DNA of 64,000 nt from Microvelia longipes (GCA_018340805.1 JACMZG010000008.1:16160902-16224901); one strand, 5' to 3'; counted from the stretch's first letter, positions 1 through 12,370 are shown. Numbers and translations are program-made. Notes: generated by a model not told the origin, from the letters alone.

Positions 1-2110
1 CGGTGATTCCTGTTGAAATTTATAATAACAAACTGAGTCATGTAGATTTGAAGCCAAGCTTGATAAAGCTGAGGACTTATGATGGGGGCATAATCAGCCC
101 TGTTGGTGAGCTAAACTGCAATATTAGGTATAAACATCTCGCCTATAAAGGTAAAATTTTAGTTGTTAAGGGTGGTAAATTACCTCTTTTAGGTAGAGAT
201 TTATTAAAAAATTTTAAAATTAACAAACCAGCTTCTGCTTGGGTTGATAATAACAATTATGTAAATCCAATATTTAAAGATATAAAAAATTAGATTTGTT
301 AAAAATTTTAACTGAAAATCAAGATTTGTTTTCTGAAGGTTTGGGCTGTTTCAAAGATGAAAAGGTTATTTTAGAGCTTGAAGAAGGTTATAAACCTGTT
401 TTTTGTAAACCTCGCCCCGTTCCCTTTGCGTATAAGACTAAAGTAGAGGCCGAGTTAAAAAGGTTAGAACATGAGGGGGTAATAACTAGGGTTGACAATT
501 GTGAGTGGGGTACCCCTTTAGTTTTAGTTATGAAACCAAATGGTTCAGTGAGACTGTGTTTGCCTAGGATTGAAGACTTATTTGTTTCACTTGAAGGTGG
601 GGAGTCGTATACTAAATTAGATTTAAGAAATGCGTTTAACCAATTAGAGTTAGAGGAGTCTAGTAGGAGACTGTTAGCGTGAAGCACCCATGATGGCATG
701 TTTTTGCTAAATAGGTTACCTTACGGAACTAAGCCGGCTGCTCAGAGATTTCAGCAAGCCATTGAAAAAGTTTTGAGAGGTTTAAAAGGCGTAGGCTGTT
801 TTATAGATGATATAATAGTAACAGGAAAAGATAAAAAAGAACATTTAAAAAATTTAAGTACTGTTTTACAAAAATTGAAAAAGGCTGGTGTTAAATTAAA
901 TTTTGATAAATGTGAGTTTTTAGACCTAATGTAAAATATCTAGGTCATATTATAAGTAAAAATGGTTTGTGTAAAGATCCAGATAAGATATAACATAAAA
1001 GCAATTACTGATGTTAAAACACCTAAAGATGTGAAAGAAGTAAAGGCGTTTATTGGCATGATTACCTATTATGCCAAGTTTTGCAAGAATTTATCCATTA
1101 AATTAAAACCGCTTTATGATTTGTTGAAGGATGGAGTACAGTTTGATTAGACAAAAGAAGCAGAGGAAAGTTTTATAGCTGCAAAGGATATTATTGCAGC
1201 CGATCTAAGATTAGCTCACTTCAATCCAAAATTACCCATCAAAGTGGTGTGTGATGCCAGCAAATTTGGGATTGGAGCTGCTTTGTTATTAGAATACCCA
1301 GATGGTACTGATAGGCCTGTTTGTTTTGCCTCCAGAACCCTGTCAAAGTGTGAAGTAAATTATTCCACCATCCATAAGGAAGCTTTGGCAGTTTTTTGGA
1401 GCGTAAGTAAATTCAGTTAATACTTATTGGGGTACAAATTTATATTACTGTCTGACCATAAGCCTTTGCAAGCGTTATTTGGAGAAAAGAAAGGAGTTCC
1501 TCAGATGGCTGCAGGTAGGTTACAGCGTTGGGCACTTTATTTGTCAGGTTTTGACTATATTTTTAAGCACATTAATGGTACTGTGAATACTCTGGCTGAT
1601 AGCTTATCAAGGTTACCGGTTGAGAAGGGTTCTAATATGCCTGAGTGTGAGTATATTAATTTCATTGTGGAGGAAGTACCTATATGTGCAAATGAATTAA
1701 AGAAAGCAACACTTAAAGATCCAATTTTATCAAAAGTTTCTAAGTCTGTAATGATTGGTTGGAATGGAGATTTAAATCAAGAAATAATGCCATATTACAA
1801 TAAAAGACTTGAGTTATCCCTAGAGTCAGGTGTATTAATGTGGGGATTTAGAGTTATAATTCCATCTAAATTAAGGTCTAAGTTGCTTAAAGAAATCCAT
1901 GCTACACATGTTGGTATAACAAAAATGAAGGCACTGTGTAGAAGCTACTTTTGGTGGCCTTCTCTTGATAAAGATCTGGAGGAAATGGCTTTAGCTTGCA
2001 AGATTTGTTTAAAAACTAGACCAAATCCACAAAAAACACCATTAACTAAATGGCCAGAAGCCAAAGGTGTTTTTGATTGAGTGCATATTGATTTTTTCTA
2101 ATAGTAATAT
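1..2110 (+). pseudogene. Decayed Ty3/gypsy pol (protease to integrase N-terminus)
   Basis: This is a remnant of an LTR-retrotransposon polyprotein, cut off by the window start. The order seen is a protease tail with a LLGRDLL-type motif (3-293), the reverse transcriptase N-terminus (296-682), the RT palm with an FIDD box in place of the usual Y-x-DD (698-934), the connection and RNase H region with VVCDASKFGIGAAL (about 1140-1420), the RNase H end with LSDHKPLQALF (1427-1620), and the integrase zinc-binding region with an HVG histidine and C-x2-C (about 1890-2080). Integrase stops near DWVHIDFF at about 2100 with no recognisable core after it. In-frame stops at 680, 1148 and about 1418, plus frame changes near 920-990, make it non-functional. 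The RNase H end resembles K02A2.6-like Ty3 elements (family knowledge). No LTR was found. Confidence 0.85.
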
Positions 2111-2483
2111 CTATTGTGTTTTATGGGTCTCTATTGACCAGTCATCTTGTTTAACGGCTTCAACTTCTCCAAGAATTACTCATGGAGTGAAAAGTTCATT
2201 ATAGGTAATAATATGACTTCTCTTAAAAATAGTTTACTATTTATCATTAAAGAAACTTACTTCTATTGTCTAGCAATTAGCTCCTTTGTCATTATTACAC
2301 ACTAGTCGCTTGAAGGCTATGACAATGAACCATTTAGTGAAATTAAGAGAGTGCAATAAAATAGTTATTTTTACACACCTTGAGCAAAAAGTAAGTTTAT
2401 TCTGAGCGATAATAGGTTTTTAGCTTCAGGGTAGTTTTAAGGTTCGGCTCATAAAAAACCCTTAGGTATATAAGGGGTTTTAA
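2111..2483. other. Unassigned degenerate sequence left of the piggyBac element
   Basis: No gene was seen. The first part may be decayed integrase sequence, but no motif survives. TTAA at 2480-2483 is the target duplication of the next element. Confidence 0.4.
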
Positions 2484-2494
2484 CCCTCTAGAAT

Positions 2495-2745
2495 GGTAAC
2501 CCTTCGTCGTTTTGACGAACACTTATTTTGTTTTTGATATAACTAGGTTATCAGTTACCCCACCCCCACTTCCATTCATCTATGTGTGGCACACAGTATC
2601 CTGTCTCGAATCATACCATCTTCAGTTGATTGCTGCAATTAGTAGGGAACGCATTACGTCTTTTGTCTGTACCTACTTCGTCGTATCGACGAAGGGTAAC
2701 TGTGTAGCGTAAATTTTTGCATCGTCATTTCGACGAAGGGTAACC
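2495..2745. repeat. Subterminal palindromic repeats of the piggyBac element
   Basis: Copies of CTTCGTCGTNTCGACGAAG followed by GGTAACC occur at about 2502-2520, 2677-2700 and 2721-2745. A related TCGATGAAGGGTTACC lies near the right end (about 4965-4980). Each can fold as a hairpin and ends with the same GGTAAC as the terminal repeat. They may be internal transposase binding sites, as piggyBac elements often have subterminal repeats (inference). Confidence 0.6.
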
Positions 2746-2886
2746 AAAATAAGGGGTAAGTAAATTATCATTATATTTTTTTTTTATCTTTTTACTATTA
2801 AACATATAAGTATTTTTTGTCTATACTAGTTTTCAACCAATTGTAATATTTCTTTATGTTTTAATTTTAATTTTTTTTGTAGGAAG

Positions 2887-4731
2887 ATGGATAAACGTTT
2901 CAGTGATCCTGAGGAAATTTTAAAAATCATGCAGGAGATGTCTAGTGATGAAGGTTCAGAGGACGAAGATTTTCTTATTCAAGAAGACTACGAAGACAGT
3001 GACCTCGATCCTGATGATGCAATTGAGTCTGAAGAGGATGTCATGAAGAATATTGTAGACATAGAAAAAGATGTATCGCAGAAAGCAAAGAAAAAGAAAT
3101 TAGGAAAAATAACGTCAGAAGAAAAAGAAAAACATGCAGATACAAATACAACAAATCCTAAGCTACTTATACTTCCTGGGGACCACATAAAAGGGAAAAA
3201 TGGCTACGAATGGGTAACCAAACCTACACCAATAGCCCAAAACAAAAAAGTTGCCAAAAAAAACATTGTACACGTCACTCCAGGCCCTCAAGGTGAAGCC
3301 AGAAATGCATTGACACCAGCAAAATGCTTTCAATTATTTTTTTCTGAAAATATGATAACTGATGTGGTAAAATTTACAAACCAGGAAATAGAAGTCCAAA
3401 GAAGAGCTTATGCTGAAAAATTACAGAACAAAAGCACATTCCGAAATACGACTACACAAGAAATAAATTCACTTCTAGGCATACTTATTTTATCGGCTGC
3501 TATGAAAAATAATCACTTATCTACAGATCACCTTTTTGATTCTTCCCTGTGTGGAGATCGATACAAGGCAATCATGTCAAATAAACGCTTTAATTTCTTG
3601 ATTAATTGTCTGAGATTTGATAACAAAGAAACGTGAGAAGAAAGGAAAAGAGAGAACAAGCTCGCACCTATTTCTTCTATTTGGGATATCTTTATAGATA
3701 ACTGTAAGAAATCATACAGATCTGGATTGTACATAACAATAGATGAGCAACTGGTTGGCTTCAGAGGGCGCTGTCCCTTTAGAATGCACATACCTTCAAA
3801 GCCCAATAGATATGGTTTAAAACTAATTTTAATGTGCGATAATTCGACCAAGTATCTGGTAAATGCCATTCCGTACACAGGAAAAGGGACAACGCCTCCT
3901 GGAGCCCCTGTTGCTTCAAAATTGGTCCAAGACTTGGTTAAGCCTATCATAAATTCTAACCGAAACATTACCATGGACAATTGGTTCACTAGTCTACCTT
4001 TGGCGGAAAAGTTGTCTGAATTAAAACTTACCATGTTAGGAACCATAAGGAAAATCAAACCAGAGCTACCTACTGAAATATCTTATCAAAATCGCAAAAT
4101 TGATACAAGTATTTTTCTTTTTTCCAAGAATTCGGATATTAAAGCGGTGTCTTACAAACCTACACCGAATAAATTGGTTACATTGATATCAACGCTCCAT
4201 GATGACGATGGAATCGACGAACAGACAGGGAAGCCTTTTATAGTTTTGAATTATAATCAAACCAAAGGTGGAGTTGACAGTTTTGACCAAATGTGCCAAA
4301 CAATGAACGCGGGGCGAAAAACTAGAAGGTGGCCACTAGCGTTTTTTTATAACATGATTAATATTGATTCAATAAACGCATTCGTAATTTACCTCCACAA
4401 TTATCATAGAACTAACAACACTTCTACAATGAAGCCATTCTCAAGATTTGATTTCATGATAAAGCTGCAAGAATCACTTACTGAGCAATTGATGAGAGAA
4501 AGACTTGAAAATCCCTTTTTATCGAAAAGTCTGCTGAGCACTATTCAAGGCGTCTTGGGAGAACCTGTTGCTAGCACTTCTGCTAGGCCAATAAATCAAA
4601 ATATGGAACCTGGAACTTCAGGAGAAAGAAAAATTTGTAGTTTCTGTCCATATCAGAAACGAAGAATGACGAAGTCGTGTTGCTCAGCATATATGTGGAG
4701 AGCATCAATTCAAAAATTGCCCCAGCTGTAG
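2887..4731 (+). pseudogene. piggyBac-type transposase, one nonsense codon and a late frameshift
   Basis: This is a DDD-type DDE transposase of the piggyBac family (DNA cleavage and TTAA-specific integration). The ATG at 2887 follows AT-rich leader sequence. The N-terminus is acidic (Glu/Asp-rich to about residue 60) and then lysine-rich. The catalytic core has the three expected aspartates in ITIDEQLVGF, MDNWFTS and KGGVDSFDQ, then the RRWPLAFF motif. The frame runs 1845 nt, but codon 250 (3634-3636) is TGA. The same frame resumes at once, so this is a point nonsense change, plausibly CGA to TGA. The C-terminal cysteine-rich zinc finger begins (CSFCPY) but is lost to a frame change at about 4680. 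The remaining Cys/His residues are visible in the +1 frame up to about 4733. The transposase is inactive as assembled. Confidence 0.9.
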
Positions 4732-5016
4732 AATGTAAACAATAGCTCTCTAGCTAGTAAATTGTGTTAATATACTTTTATTATTATACTTATATTATTT
4801 CTTACTTTTTTGTATAATAAAAATAAATAAATGCGTAAAAATATTTTTTAAACCTGCTAAAAATAAATAAATAATAAGCTAAAAAATACAAAAAAAAAAC
4901 AAAAAGTGCTAAAAATATAAACAAAAAAATGATATAAACAAAGTCTAAATCAGTAGTAGTCGTTTCGATGAAGGGTTACCAATAAGCGAGAAAAATGTAG
5001 GGTTACCATTCTAGGG

Positions 5017-5132
5017 TTAACAACCATAGGTATATAGGAAAAGTGTTGTATCTGCTCTCAAAATATAAAATCAAGATTTCAACAAAATTGTACATTTTAT
5101 TAACTAAATTATATGGCTTCCATATGTTTCAG
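5017..5132. other. Short spacer between elements
   Basis: AT-rich, with no gene seen. It ends in CATATGTTTCAG, which works as a splice acceptor for the transposase exon that follows. Confidence 0.4.
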
Positions 5133-6710
5133 ATGTTGATAATTCAGATTCTCCAAGAAGTGGTGTCAGATGTGGAACACCCAGAATTAGACGATCTGCT
5201 TCAAGTAGTGGAGGTAAATTTGAAGTCTCTTAAAATTATTTCTTAAAGATTTAAGAGAGTGACCAAAGTGTATTCAATAAATACACTTTCTTGTTTCTTG
5301 AGTAATAAAATTTTTTCACATTCATGAGCTATTGAAACCAGATTGTTCTTTAGACGGTAACATGTTTACATGTATAAGTAAAATTAAAGTACTTTTTTAT
5401 TAATAGACGGTTCGTAAAATTTATTATTTTATGAATGTAATTATTTTATTATGTATAAAATGAATTATTGTTTCAAACAGAAAACTTAATACTTTGACTA
5501 ATATATACTGCATTCTGTTTTAGATGCAAGAGAAAGAAGTTCAAGTTGGAGCTCCTCTGACAGTTCTAGGAGCCGACCCAGAGTACTAAAAAGCAATGAA
5601 AGGGAGATTGTATGTAATGTGAGGGACTACTTTGAAAGAGAGAGGGACAATGAAGGCCCTTTTGTCCCATTGATGAAAGTAATAGAAAGGACAGTAGCTG
5701 CTACCCAAGTCAGAAAATCTACTGTTGTTAAGCTGGGCGTAGAAAAGCAGTCAGCAGAGGATAGAAGAGAGAGAATGTTAACTCCTGGGAAAAATAGGAA
5801 GAGAATGTTTAAATGGATAATAGACAAAATAGATACTTTTACTGAAGATGAGATAAGACAACATTTCTACGGATACTTCTCTAGAAAAAAGTATCCCACT
5901 CTTGACAAACTTAGTGTCTCCCTGGCAGAAGCCAGTACTGTTGAGCTGAAGTGACACACTGAGTAAAGTATTAAAAAATTTAGGGTTTTCTTATAAGAAA
6001 ATTAAGTCCAGAAAATCAATTGAAGAAATCGTTGCTTGGAGGGGAAGACAAATGAAAAAAGAAGATTTGTTTAAAGTGGTTTGGCTGGATGAGACATGGG
6101 TCAACGCTGGTCATAAGAGAGAATATGCATAGACTGACAGTACGTCAGTTGGTACTGCCAAACAGCCTATAGGGAAGGGAAAAAGATTAATACTGCTCCA
6201 CACTAGCACCGCAGCTGGCTGGATTCCACAATGTTTACTGTTGCTCCTTTCCAATAGAACTGGGGACTATTACGAGGACATGGATCACTAGTGATTTTTT
6301 GCATGATTTAAGGACAAACTGCTTCCCAATAATCCTCCCAGAAGCATAATAGTAATGGATAACGCACCATACCACTCAAAACAATTAAATAAGGCCCCTA
6401 CCATGAATACTTAGAAGGCTGATATGCAGCTGTGGTTACAGAACCACAACATTGATTATGAGGAAGATATTACCTAGCCAGTGCTTATGGAAATCATTAA
6501 ATTTCAAAAGACTCCCTTCCCAACCTACGTTTGTGATCAATTAGCTGAGAAGGGGTCTCACACAGTGGTAATGTTACACCTTACCACTTATTATTAAACA
6601 GCTAGATTATGATAACTTTAGTGTCAAACATAAAATTAAGTTACTAGAAGAGCCTTGTTATAGTTTAAATGAATTATTGGCTGAATCTAAGATATTTAAT
6701 TAATCATTTA
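5133..6710 (+). pseudogene. Decayed IS630/Tc1-mariner-like transposase with an intron
   Basis: Two exons join in phase: 5133-5213 (donor GTAAAT) and from 5524 (acceptor TTTTAG). The N-terminus is rich in Ser and Arg (RIRRSASSSG, then RSSSWSSSDSSRSRP). It is followed by a helical DNA-binding-like region (VRDYFERERD, then a Lys/Arg-rich region ending about 5954). After a +1 frame change near 5950 the catalytic part continues with VVWLDETWVNAGH (about 6075-6115) and IIVMDNAPYHS (about 6345-6380), the first two acids of a DDE/DDD core. Stops at about 6130, 6410 and 6475 and loss of the third acid region show decay. No terminal repeats were identified. A distant domesticated gene cannot be excluded for the spliced 5' part, but the stops argue against function here. 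Confidence 0.75.
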
Positions 6711-7289
6711 CTTCCTGGGTGTTTAGTTTTAATGTATTTATTTATTTTTAATTGACTGTGATTTTTTTATTTATTTTTAACTCCTACATATATTTATTAA
6801 GATTTGTTGTTTTCATGGTTTTTTTTTAACCTGTGATATTTAGTTTAAATAAAGTCTGTTTCAAATAGGCTGTTTTATATTTTAAGATTTCTGTGATGTG
6901 TATTTGTTATCAGTCCTTTTAATTTTATTCTCTAGCTGTAAGTTACAAGAAATAATACTTAATGTTAAATGAATACTTTAATTTTTGTATTGACTTTTGT
7001 GTACTGTAAAAGGATTCAAACAATAAAGAATTTATTTATTTATCCATTTATTTAGTGAATTTTTAACAAAATGCAAATAAAAAAAGTGATTATTTATTTA
7101 TTTAAATAAAAGAATTAAAAAAAATCCAATCTCTCTTTTAACTCATTTAAAACATTTTTTCTCGCTCAGATTTGGTTTCAGGACCATCAAAAACATAGAG
7201 ATCAGCTATGCAATCCCAGATGCCTGAACTTTTGTCAAAATAATATGGAGTAAAAGAAACCTTATTTTAACCCATTGGTGATGATGTCA
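6711..7289. other. AT-rich spacer, no gene
   Basis: Low-complexity T- and A-rich sequence with repeated TTTATTTATTT. No coding or structural feature was recognised. Confidence 0.5.
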
Positions 7290-8415
7290 TAATTAGGTTA
7301 TTTGTCAGTTGCTCCACATCGAATGGTCCAAGGTAAAATTGACCTACAACAAGCCTTTTATCAGGTTAAATTAGAAGATGAGATTTCTAAAGATTGTACC
7401 TCTTTTATCGTCCCTGGTCGTGGCATTTAGATTTAAAGTTATGTGTTTTGGTTTTACCAAGGCCAAACCAGTGACTTTACATGATAAATGGTATCATGAT
7501 AAATGTTATCATGTCTCTAAAGATCCTTCTGCTCACCCGATCGGCGTGTTCAGGACGGTCAATTATTTTTTTTTCTCAAAGGAGAATTGGAGGAGCCCAG
7601 CAAAAACTGGAAAATAGTTGTCCCGTGGCTTTTTGGACAAAAAATTTTGCAAGAGTGTCATGACTCTGTGGCTGTATTACTGGCCTGAGGTACATCCGCC
7701 ATTTTAGTGTCTGCCAGTTAGTAAAACCATTTAAACAACCACCCTCTGGTTTGATGTTCCCTAGATACCTGAAAGCCCCTTGGGAGCTAGAGTCAACTGA
7801 CATTATGGGTCCTTTTCCTCAAAGCTCCTGGAATAATGTTTACCTGCTGGTCTTTGAATATGTCTTTTCGGAATGAGTCAAGCTCATCCCCATCCATAAG
7901 GCTATCTCCAAAGTTAAACTTACGAAATTTTCTCAAACTATTATTTATAGTTATGGTTTTCCCCTATGTTTGTTAACCGATAACGCTACTAACTTTGTGA
8001 GCAATCTAGTGAAAGCAGTTGTTCAGGCTTATGAAATAAAATTGATCACAACTCCTTATTACCACTCACACGCCAACCCGACCAAAGGGTCAACGGGAAC
8101 ATCCAGCAAATCATCATTACTTACCTAAACAAAAATCAAAAGTGGGATGATCACTTGAGTGAACTTCAATTTTCCCTAATTCATGAGTCGATCCAATACT
8201 CAGCAGCATTTCTTAACTTTGGGAGGGAATTAAATCCTCCTATCTCTCTTAGAAGGGAGTTAGTACCTGAAAGTATCACTGTCGATAAAGCTCACGTGGA
8301 ATCCTACAAAAAGTGGTTATTTGACTTTTGGTCTTTAAAAAGTAATAATATGATGTCTGTTTCTGCTGTCGAGACTTTATTGGCCATTCTTAAAGCGAGT
8401 CTAAAGACATTTTAG
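7290..8415 (+). pseudogene. Decayed Ty3/gypsy pol fragments (RT and integrase)
   Basis: A second, separate gypsy remnant. Around 7325-7465 the shifted frames give KIDLQQAFYQV, then PGRG, then FRFKVMCFGF, the RT region around the first catalytic aspartate. The RT is then deleted. Integrase follows from about 7770, with ESTDIMGPFP (first Asp), LLTDNATNFVS (about 7970-8005, second Asp) and ITTPYYHSHANPTK (about 8040-8090, before the missing Glu). The C-terminal part is at 8155-8415. Several stops and frame changes are present. RT and integrase are much closer together than in an intact pol, so an internal deletion removed the YxDD and RNase H regions. Confidence 0.75.
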
Positions 8416-8439
8416 GGTAATTAAGATGTGTTGTAAAAT

Positions 8440-8640
8440 TCGAAAGAAATGTGGAATGTGCTTAATGAAAGCACTGGCAGAACACAACAAAATCCTCAGA
8501 TTAGTCTAAATATTAACAATAATGTTATTCGTTCATCAGAACATCCTAAGAGAGAGGCAGATGAATTTAACAATTATTTTACCTCAATACCCAAAAATCC
8601 TTGAAAATCCAAATGTTCAATTTCCTTTAGAATCAAAAAA
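8440..8640 (+). pseudogene. LINE reverse-transcriptase N-terminal scrap
   Basis: The translation contains MWNVLNESTGRTQQNP and a following FNNYFTSI-type motif. This matches the linker between endonuclease and RT in Jockey/CR1-like LINEs. A similar stretch (MWNIFNEINGKIKNKQN and NNYFINIP) is in the LINE at 14339-14520. Only about 200 bp remain. Confidence 0.5.
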
Positions 8641-9083
8641 TTGTTTTTATAGACAGTCATAACTGTAGATTTTTTTTTTTTTTTTGCATTGGCCTTTATT
8701 AGCCATAGAGCCATTTTATGACATTCATGTGATTACTAGACAGAACTATGTGTGAGATTAAAATTTTCATAATATAGTTGTATTTAAAAATATTATTGTT
8801 TACTAGACAGAACTAGTAGGCAGATTTTTATAAAAAAAATATATATTTATTACTTACTAAACAGAATTAGTCAATGAAAGTAATATCCAATATATTTTAT
8901 GAAAATTATCTTAAAAGTATCTTATACTAGCGATAGATAAATAAACAATTTTTATCCTGATAGATATTTACTATACAGGTCTTGCCCACACTTAAATTAA
9001 ACATATTTTATAGTTATAAAGTAGGCTACATTTTTTGATTGATTGAAATTTGTTGATGAAATATTGACAACATATACGTACAT
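8641..9083. other. AT-rich spacer with short repeated phrase
   Basis: No gene was seen. A phrase resembling TACTAGACAGAACTA recurs at about 8733, 8800 and 8855. The last eight bases (9076-9083, ACGTACAT) are the target duplication of the next element. Confidence 0.4.
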
Positions 9084-12000
9084 TAGGGTGGCCCTTAGCT
9101 ATAGGGTGAAAAAAAATGTTAGAAATGTTGTGCTCCCAACCCCTAATTTTGTTCGAATACATGAAAAAAAAATTCCATAAAAATTTTAGCCCGATCGGAG
9201 GTGATTAACAGGTGCCGCCGGGCCTTTGAAGTTTTACAGGTGTCAAAATTCGTCAAATTGTGATTTTCGTGACAAATTTTTTTCTGTGATTTTTACATAT
9301 TTTCTAAGTAAAACAATGCTTAATCTACTAATTAGTCACTATGAACTTATCATTATGACCTGAAATCATCTTAGTTTGTACTTAATCTGACATTTAATGG
9401 TAGACATATATATTTTTTCTGAAAAATTTTTTAAAAACATTTTTTTTTCTCTACACTGCAAAGTATAACTCATATAATATGTTTTTGGTTATCAATTCAT
9501 TGGCATATTATGTTCTTGTACTGTTTTCTATAATTTAAAACTAATAATTGGTTATTTATACCAAAATTAGCAGATCTAATGTGAAACATACAAAACACTG
9601 TCATCCTATCTCGCAGTAGGTGAAAGCTAAGTAATGAGTATAATAGTCCAATTCAGTTTCAAGAATTTTTAATTTTTTTTGGTTTAAATTATTTTCAAAC
9701 AAGCCATTATTGTGACATTTGAAACTTTGTGTGTTTACCCCCTTTGCTTGACCCCCCCCCCTCTTCCCTTACCAAATTTATTAACCTTTAACAAATGGTT
9801 TATATTTTGTTTTAGTACAGCATTGCAAATTATTAAAGCTATAGCCTCGTTATTGACTAATGATTGAATAAAGTGCAAGTCAGACATTGGGGCCTTACTC
9901 GCACTTGTGTCACCATACCACGCTCTTAAATACACTCTAATAAGAAAAATGTTAAATTCTCTCATCGAAGATTTTTCTTTGGTAGACAACTTGAACTCAC
10001 TTCTAAATAAATAAAATTTTAAACAATAGATCGCCTTCGACTTCCATCTTGTATGGCTAATAGCACCTGGCTTTCTAAATGACACTCCTCGAGGCGGGTC
10101 TCTCCCAGAAAAATCACTGCTAGCTCCATTAGCTCCCTGTAATCTTTCTTAATTGTTTTTCTTTTATACTTTTTACGAAGAAGTCGAGCATATCTCTTCT
10201 AAACTTTTAGACATTCTCCTTCAATACCAGAAGACTATTTTTTTGGGTCTATCTGACCCCATGAGTTTCTGAACCTAGAAAACAGTGGAACATCTGGCCC
10301 AAAAGTCGGTCCCACCAATTCATTGAATACACCCTTTTGGCACCACTATGTGGTGCCTACAAGGCAGGTATAGAAAATCCTTTTCTAAGAGGTTCTCATA
10401 TTTCTGCAAGCTCCATTGTTCTTACCAGTGTTCGATGCCGTGGTGTCAAAACACATCGCTTGGACTGAATCAAGAAGTCCCATTCTTCAGACATTTATAG
10501 ACTAATGCAGCTTATTCTGCTCCAGTGGCTACTGGAGCAGAGCCTATCAACTTGTATTTTACGCCTTATGAAATAAGAACTGCCAACCTCTCTATCTTAT
10601 TGTCTTTTGTAATATTAGGATGAAGCTTCCCATCCCAATGCACAACAGCACACTGATTTCTATCAATACTAAAGGTTTTTAACATTTCCTTGTATCTAAG
10701 AATCCTTAACTGGGACCGTTTACAGCTTATTGACTTTTGTTAATTATCAAGTCCTTTGCATCATGGCCTAACGCTTCTGCTGTGGTAACTAATACATGAA
10801 CAGCATCTCTGTCCCTAACTTTGCACCTTAACGTTTGCATCTAACGTTGGTGCTAGGCGATCATTAAAAAAATCAACAGTTCCTCTAAAACCCAACGACG
10901 AAGGAAAAATTGCATCAGAGACAAGCTCATCTGAAACTCCCTCACTGTTTTCTGTGCTACTACTGCTTCTGGTGCTTGGTAGCAATTCCGCAAACAAACT
11001 AGATCGATCAATATCCTCCAAGCATCGAGTTCTTCAACGGACCTCTTCCTCCTTCCGCTCTGCTGTTCTCTATTCTGCCCTGTGTAAATTAATGTCAAAT
11101 CCCAGCATAACACCAGGTCGCCCCTTCATTCTTTGCATCCGCAAAAACTCTATGTCCTCCTGGATTTTTATTTGATTTTCGGCGTCACTATGGGCAATAT
11201 CAAATAAATCATCCAGCCTGTCTGTAAAAGCAAAACAACTACTGATAGCAAACTCAGTCGTTTTAGAAGAATTTTTCTGAAGACAACAACAATGGTTAGA
11301 ACGAAGAACTCTTTCACTTGTCATTTATAACTTAAACAAACAACTTAAACCAAACACTTGATTTAAAAAGAAATTAAAATATTTCATGGTAACAGTTTGT
11401 TGTTTGATCTAAGACTGGAACTTTTTTTAAGTAAGTCAAAGGGATTAAAATGATTCATTCATAGTACCCCTGCTTAGATCACTTCCATCATGCATGGTAT
11501 TTTCCTTAACTCATCTTTAATCCTTAAGTGGACACTAGGTTTATTTTACCTGAAAGTATTTTGGTAAACAAGTTTGTGTCAATTACTAATAACTCTATTC
11601 AAAGTTATAACCTATCTTGCCTTTCTTTATTCTATTCATTTTTTGTATAAAATTTTATATTTCATAATAGGGAAGAGGGGGGAAGGTAAAAGGGTGGGGG
11701 AGGGGGTAACACACAAAGTTCAAATGTCACAATAATGCTTGTTTGAAAATAAATTTAAACCAAAAAAAATTAAAAATTCTTGAAACTGAATTGGACTATT
11801 ATACTCATTACTTAGCTTTCACCTACTGCGAGATAGGATGACAGTGTTTGTATGTTTCACATTAGATCTGCTAATTTGGTATAAATAACCAATTATTGGT
11901 CTTAAATTATAGAAAACAGTATACAAGAACATAATATGCCAATGAATTGATAACAAAAAACATATTATATGAGTTATACTTTGCAGTGTAGAGAAAAAAA

Positions 12001-12351
12001 ATGTTTTTTAAAAAATTTTTCAGAAAAAATATATATGTCCACCATTAAATGTCAGATTAAGTACAAACTAAGATGATTTCAGGTCATAATGATAAGTTCA
12101 TAGTGTCTAATTAGTGGATTAAGCATTGTTTTTACTTAGAAAATAATGTAAAAAAATCACAGAAAAAAATTTGTCACGAAAATCACAATTTTGACGAATT
12201 TTGACACCTGTAAAACTTCAAAGGCCCGGCGGCACCTGTTAATCACCTCCGATCGGGCTAAAATTTTTATGGAATTTTTTTTTCATGTATTCGAACAAAA
12301 TTAGGGGTTGGGAGCAAAGAAAATGAAAGTTCATTTTTAAGGGCCACCCTA
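9084..12351 (-). mobile_element. DNA transposon with ~680-bp inverted repeats and 8-bp target duplication
   Basis: Both ends start TAGGGTGGCCCTTA and are inverted copies. The flanks at 9076-9083 and 12352-12359 are identical (ACGTACAT). The inverted repeats run from about 9084-9760 and 11670-12351, with near-identical long tracts including the GATCGGAGGTGATTAACAGG stretch. The central part holds minus-strand coding remnants. An 8-bp duplication and TAGGG-type ends fit hAT or P-like superfamilies (family knowledge). I cannot name the family firmly. Confidence 0.85.
9735..11324 (-). pseudogene. Transposase-like protein remnant inside the 3.27-kb element
   Basis: Reading the minus strand from 11324, the N-terminus starts with MTSERVLRSNHCCCLQ, then IQEDIEFLRMQRMKGRPG. 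A Ser/Glu-rich linker follows (about 11020-10830), then a core with AMCFDTTASNTGKNNGAC (about 10460-10400). The C-terminal part contains FRKPGAISHTRWKSKAIY (about 10082-10030), then IRVYLRAWYGDTSASKAP (about 9935-9890). From memory, the DTTASNTG and RPGA-HxARWM blocks recur in a large, poorly named protein family repeated in many arthropod genomes. Many stops and frame changes lie between the blocks, so this copy is dead. Its position between long inverted repeats supports a transposase or an accessory role. Confidence 0.6.
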
Positions 12352-12370
12352 ACGTACATACATATCCCAT

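Larger units (their letters stand above)
2484..5016 (+). mobile_element. piggyBac-like DNA transposon, 2.53 kb
   Basis: The element is bounded by TTAA at 2480-2483 and 5017-5020, the target duplication of piggyBac elements. The left end reads CCCTCTAGAATGGTAACCC. The right end, reverse-complemented, reads CCCTAGAATGGTAACCC, so the left terminus carries two extra bases. One transposase reading frame lies inside. An AT-rich stretch (4740-4960) with no coding separates it from the right end. The ends are nearly intact while the transposase is broken, so this copy could move only if supplied with transposase from elsewhere. Confidence 0.93.
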
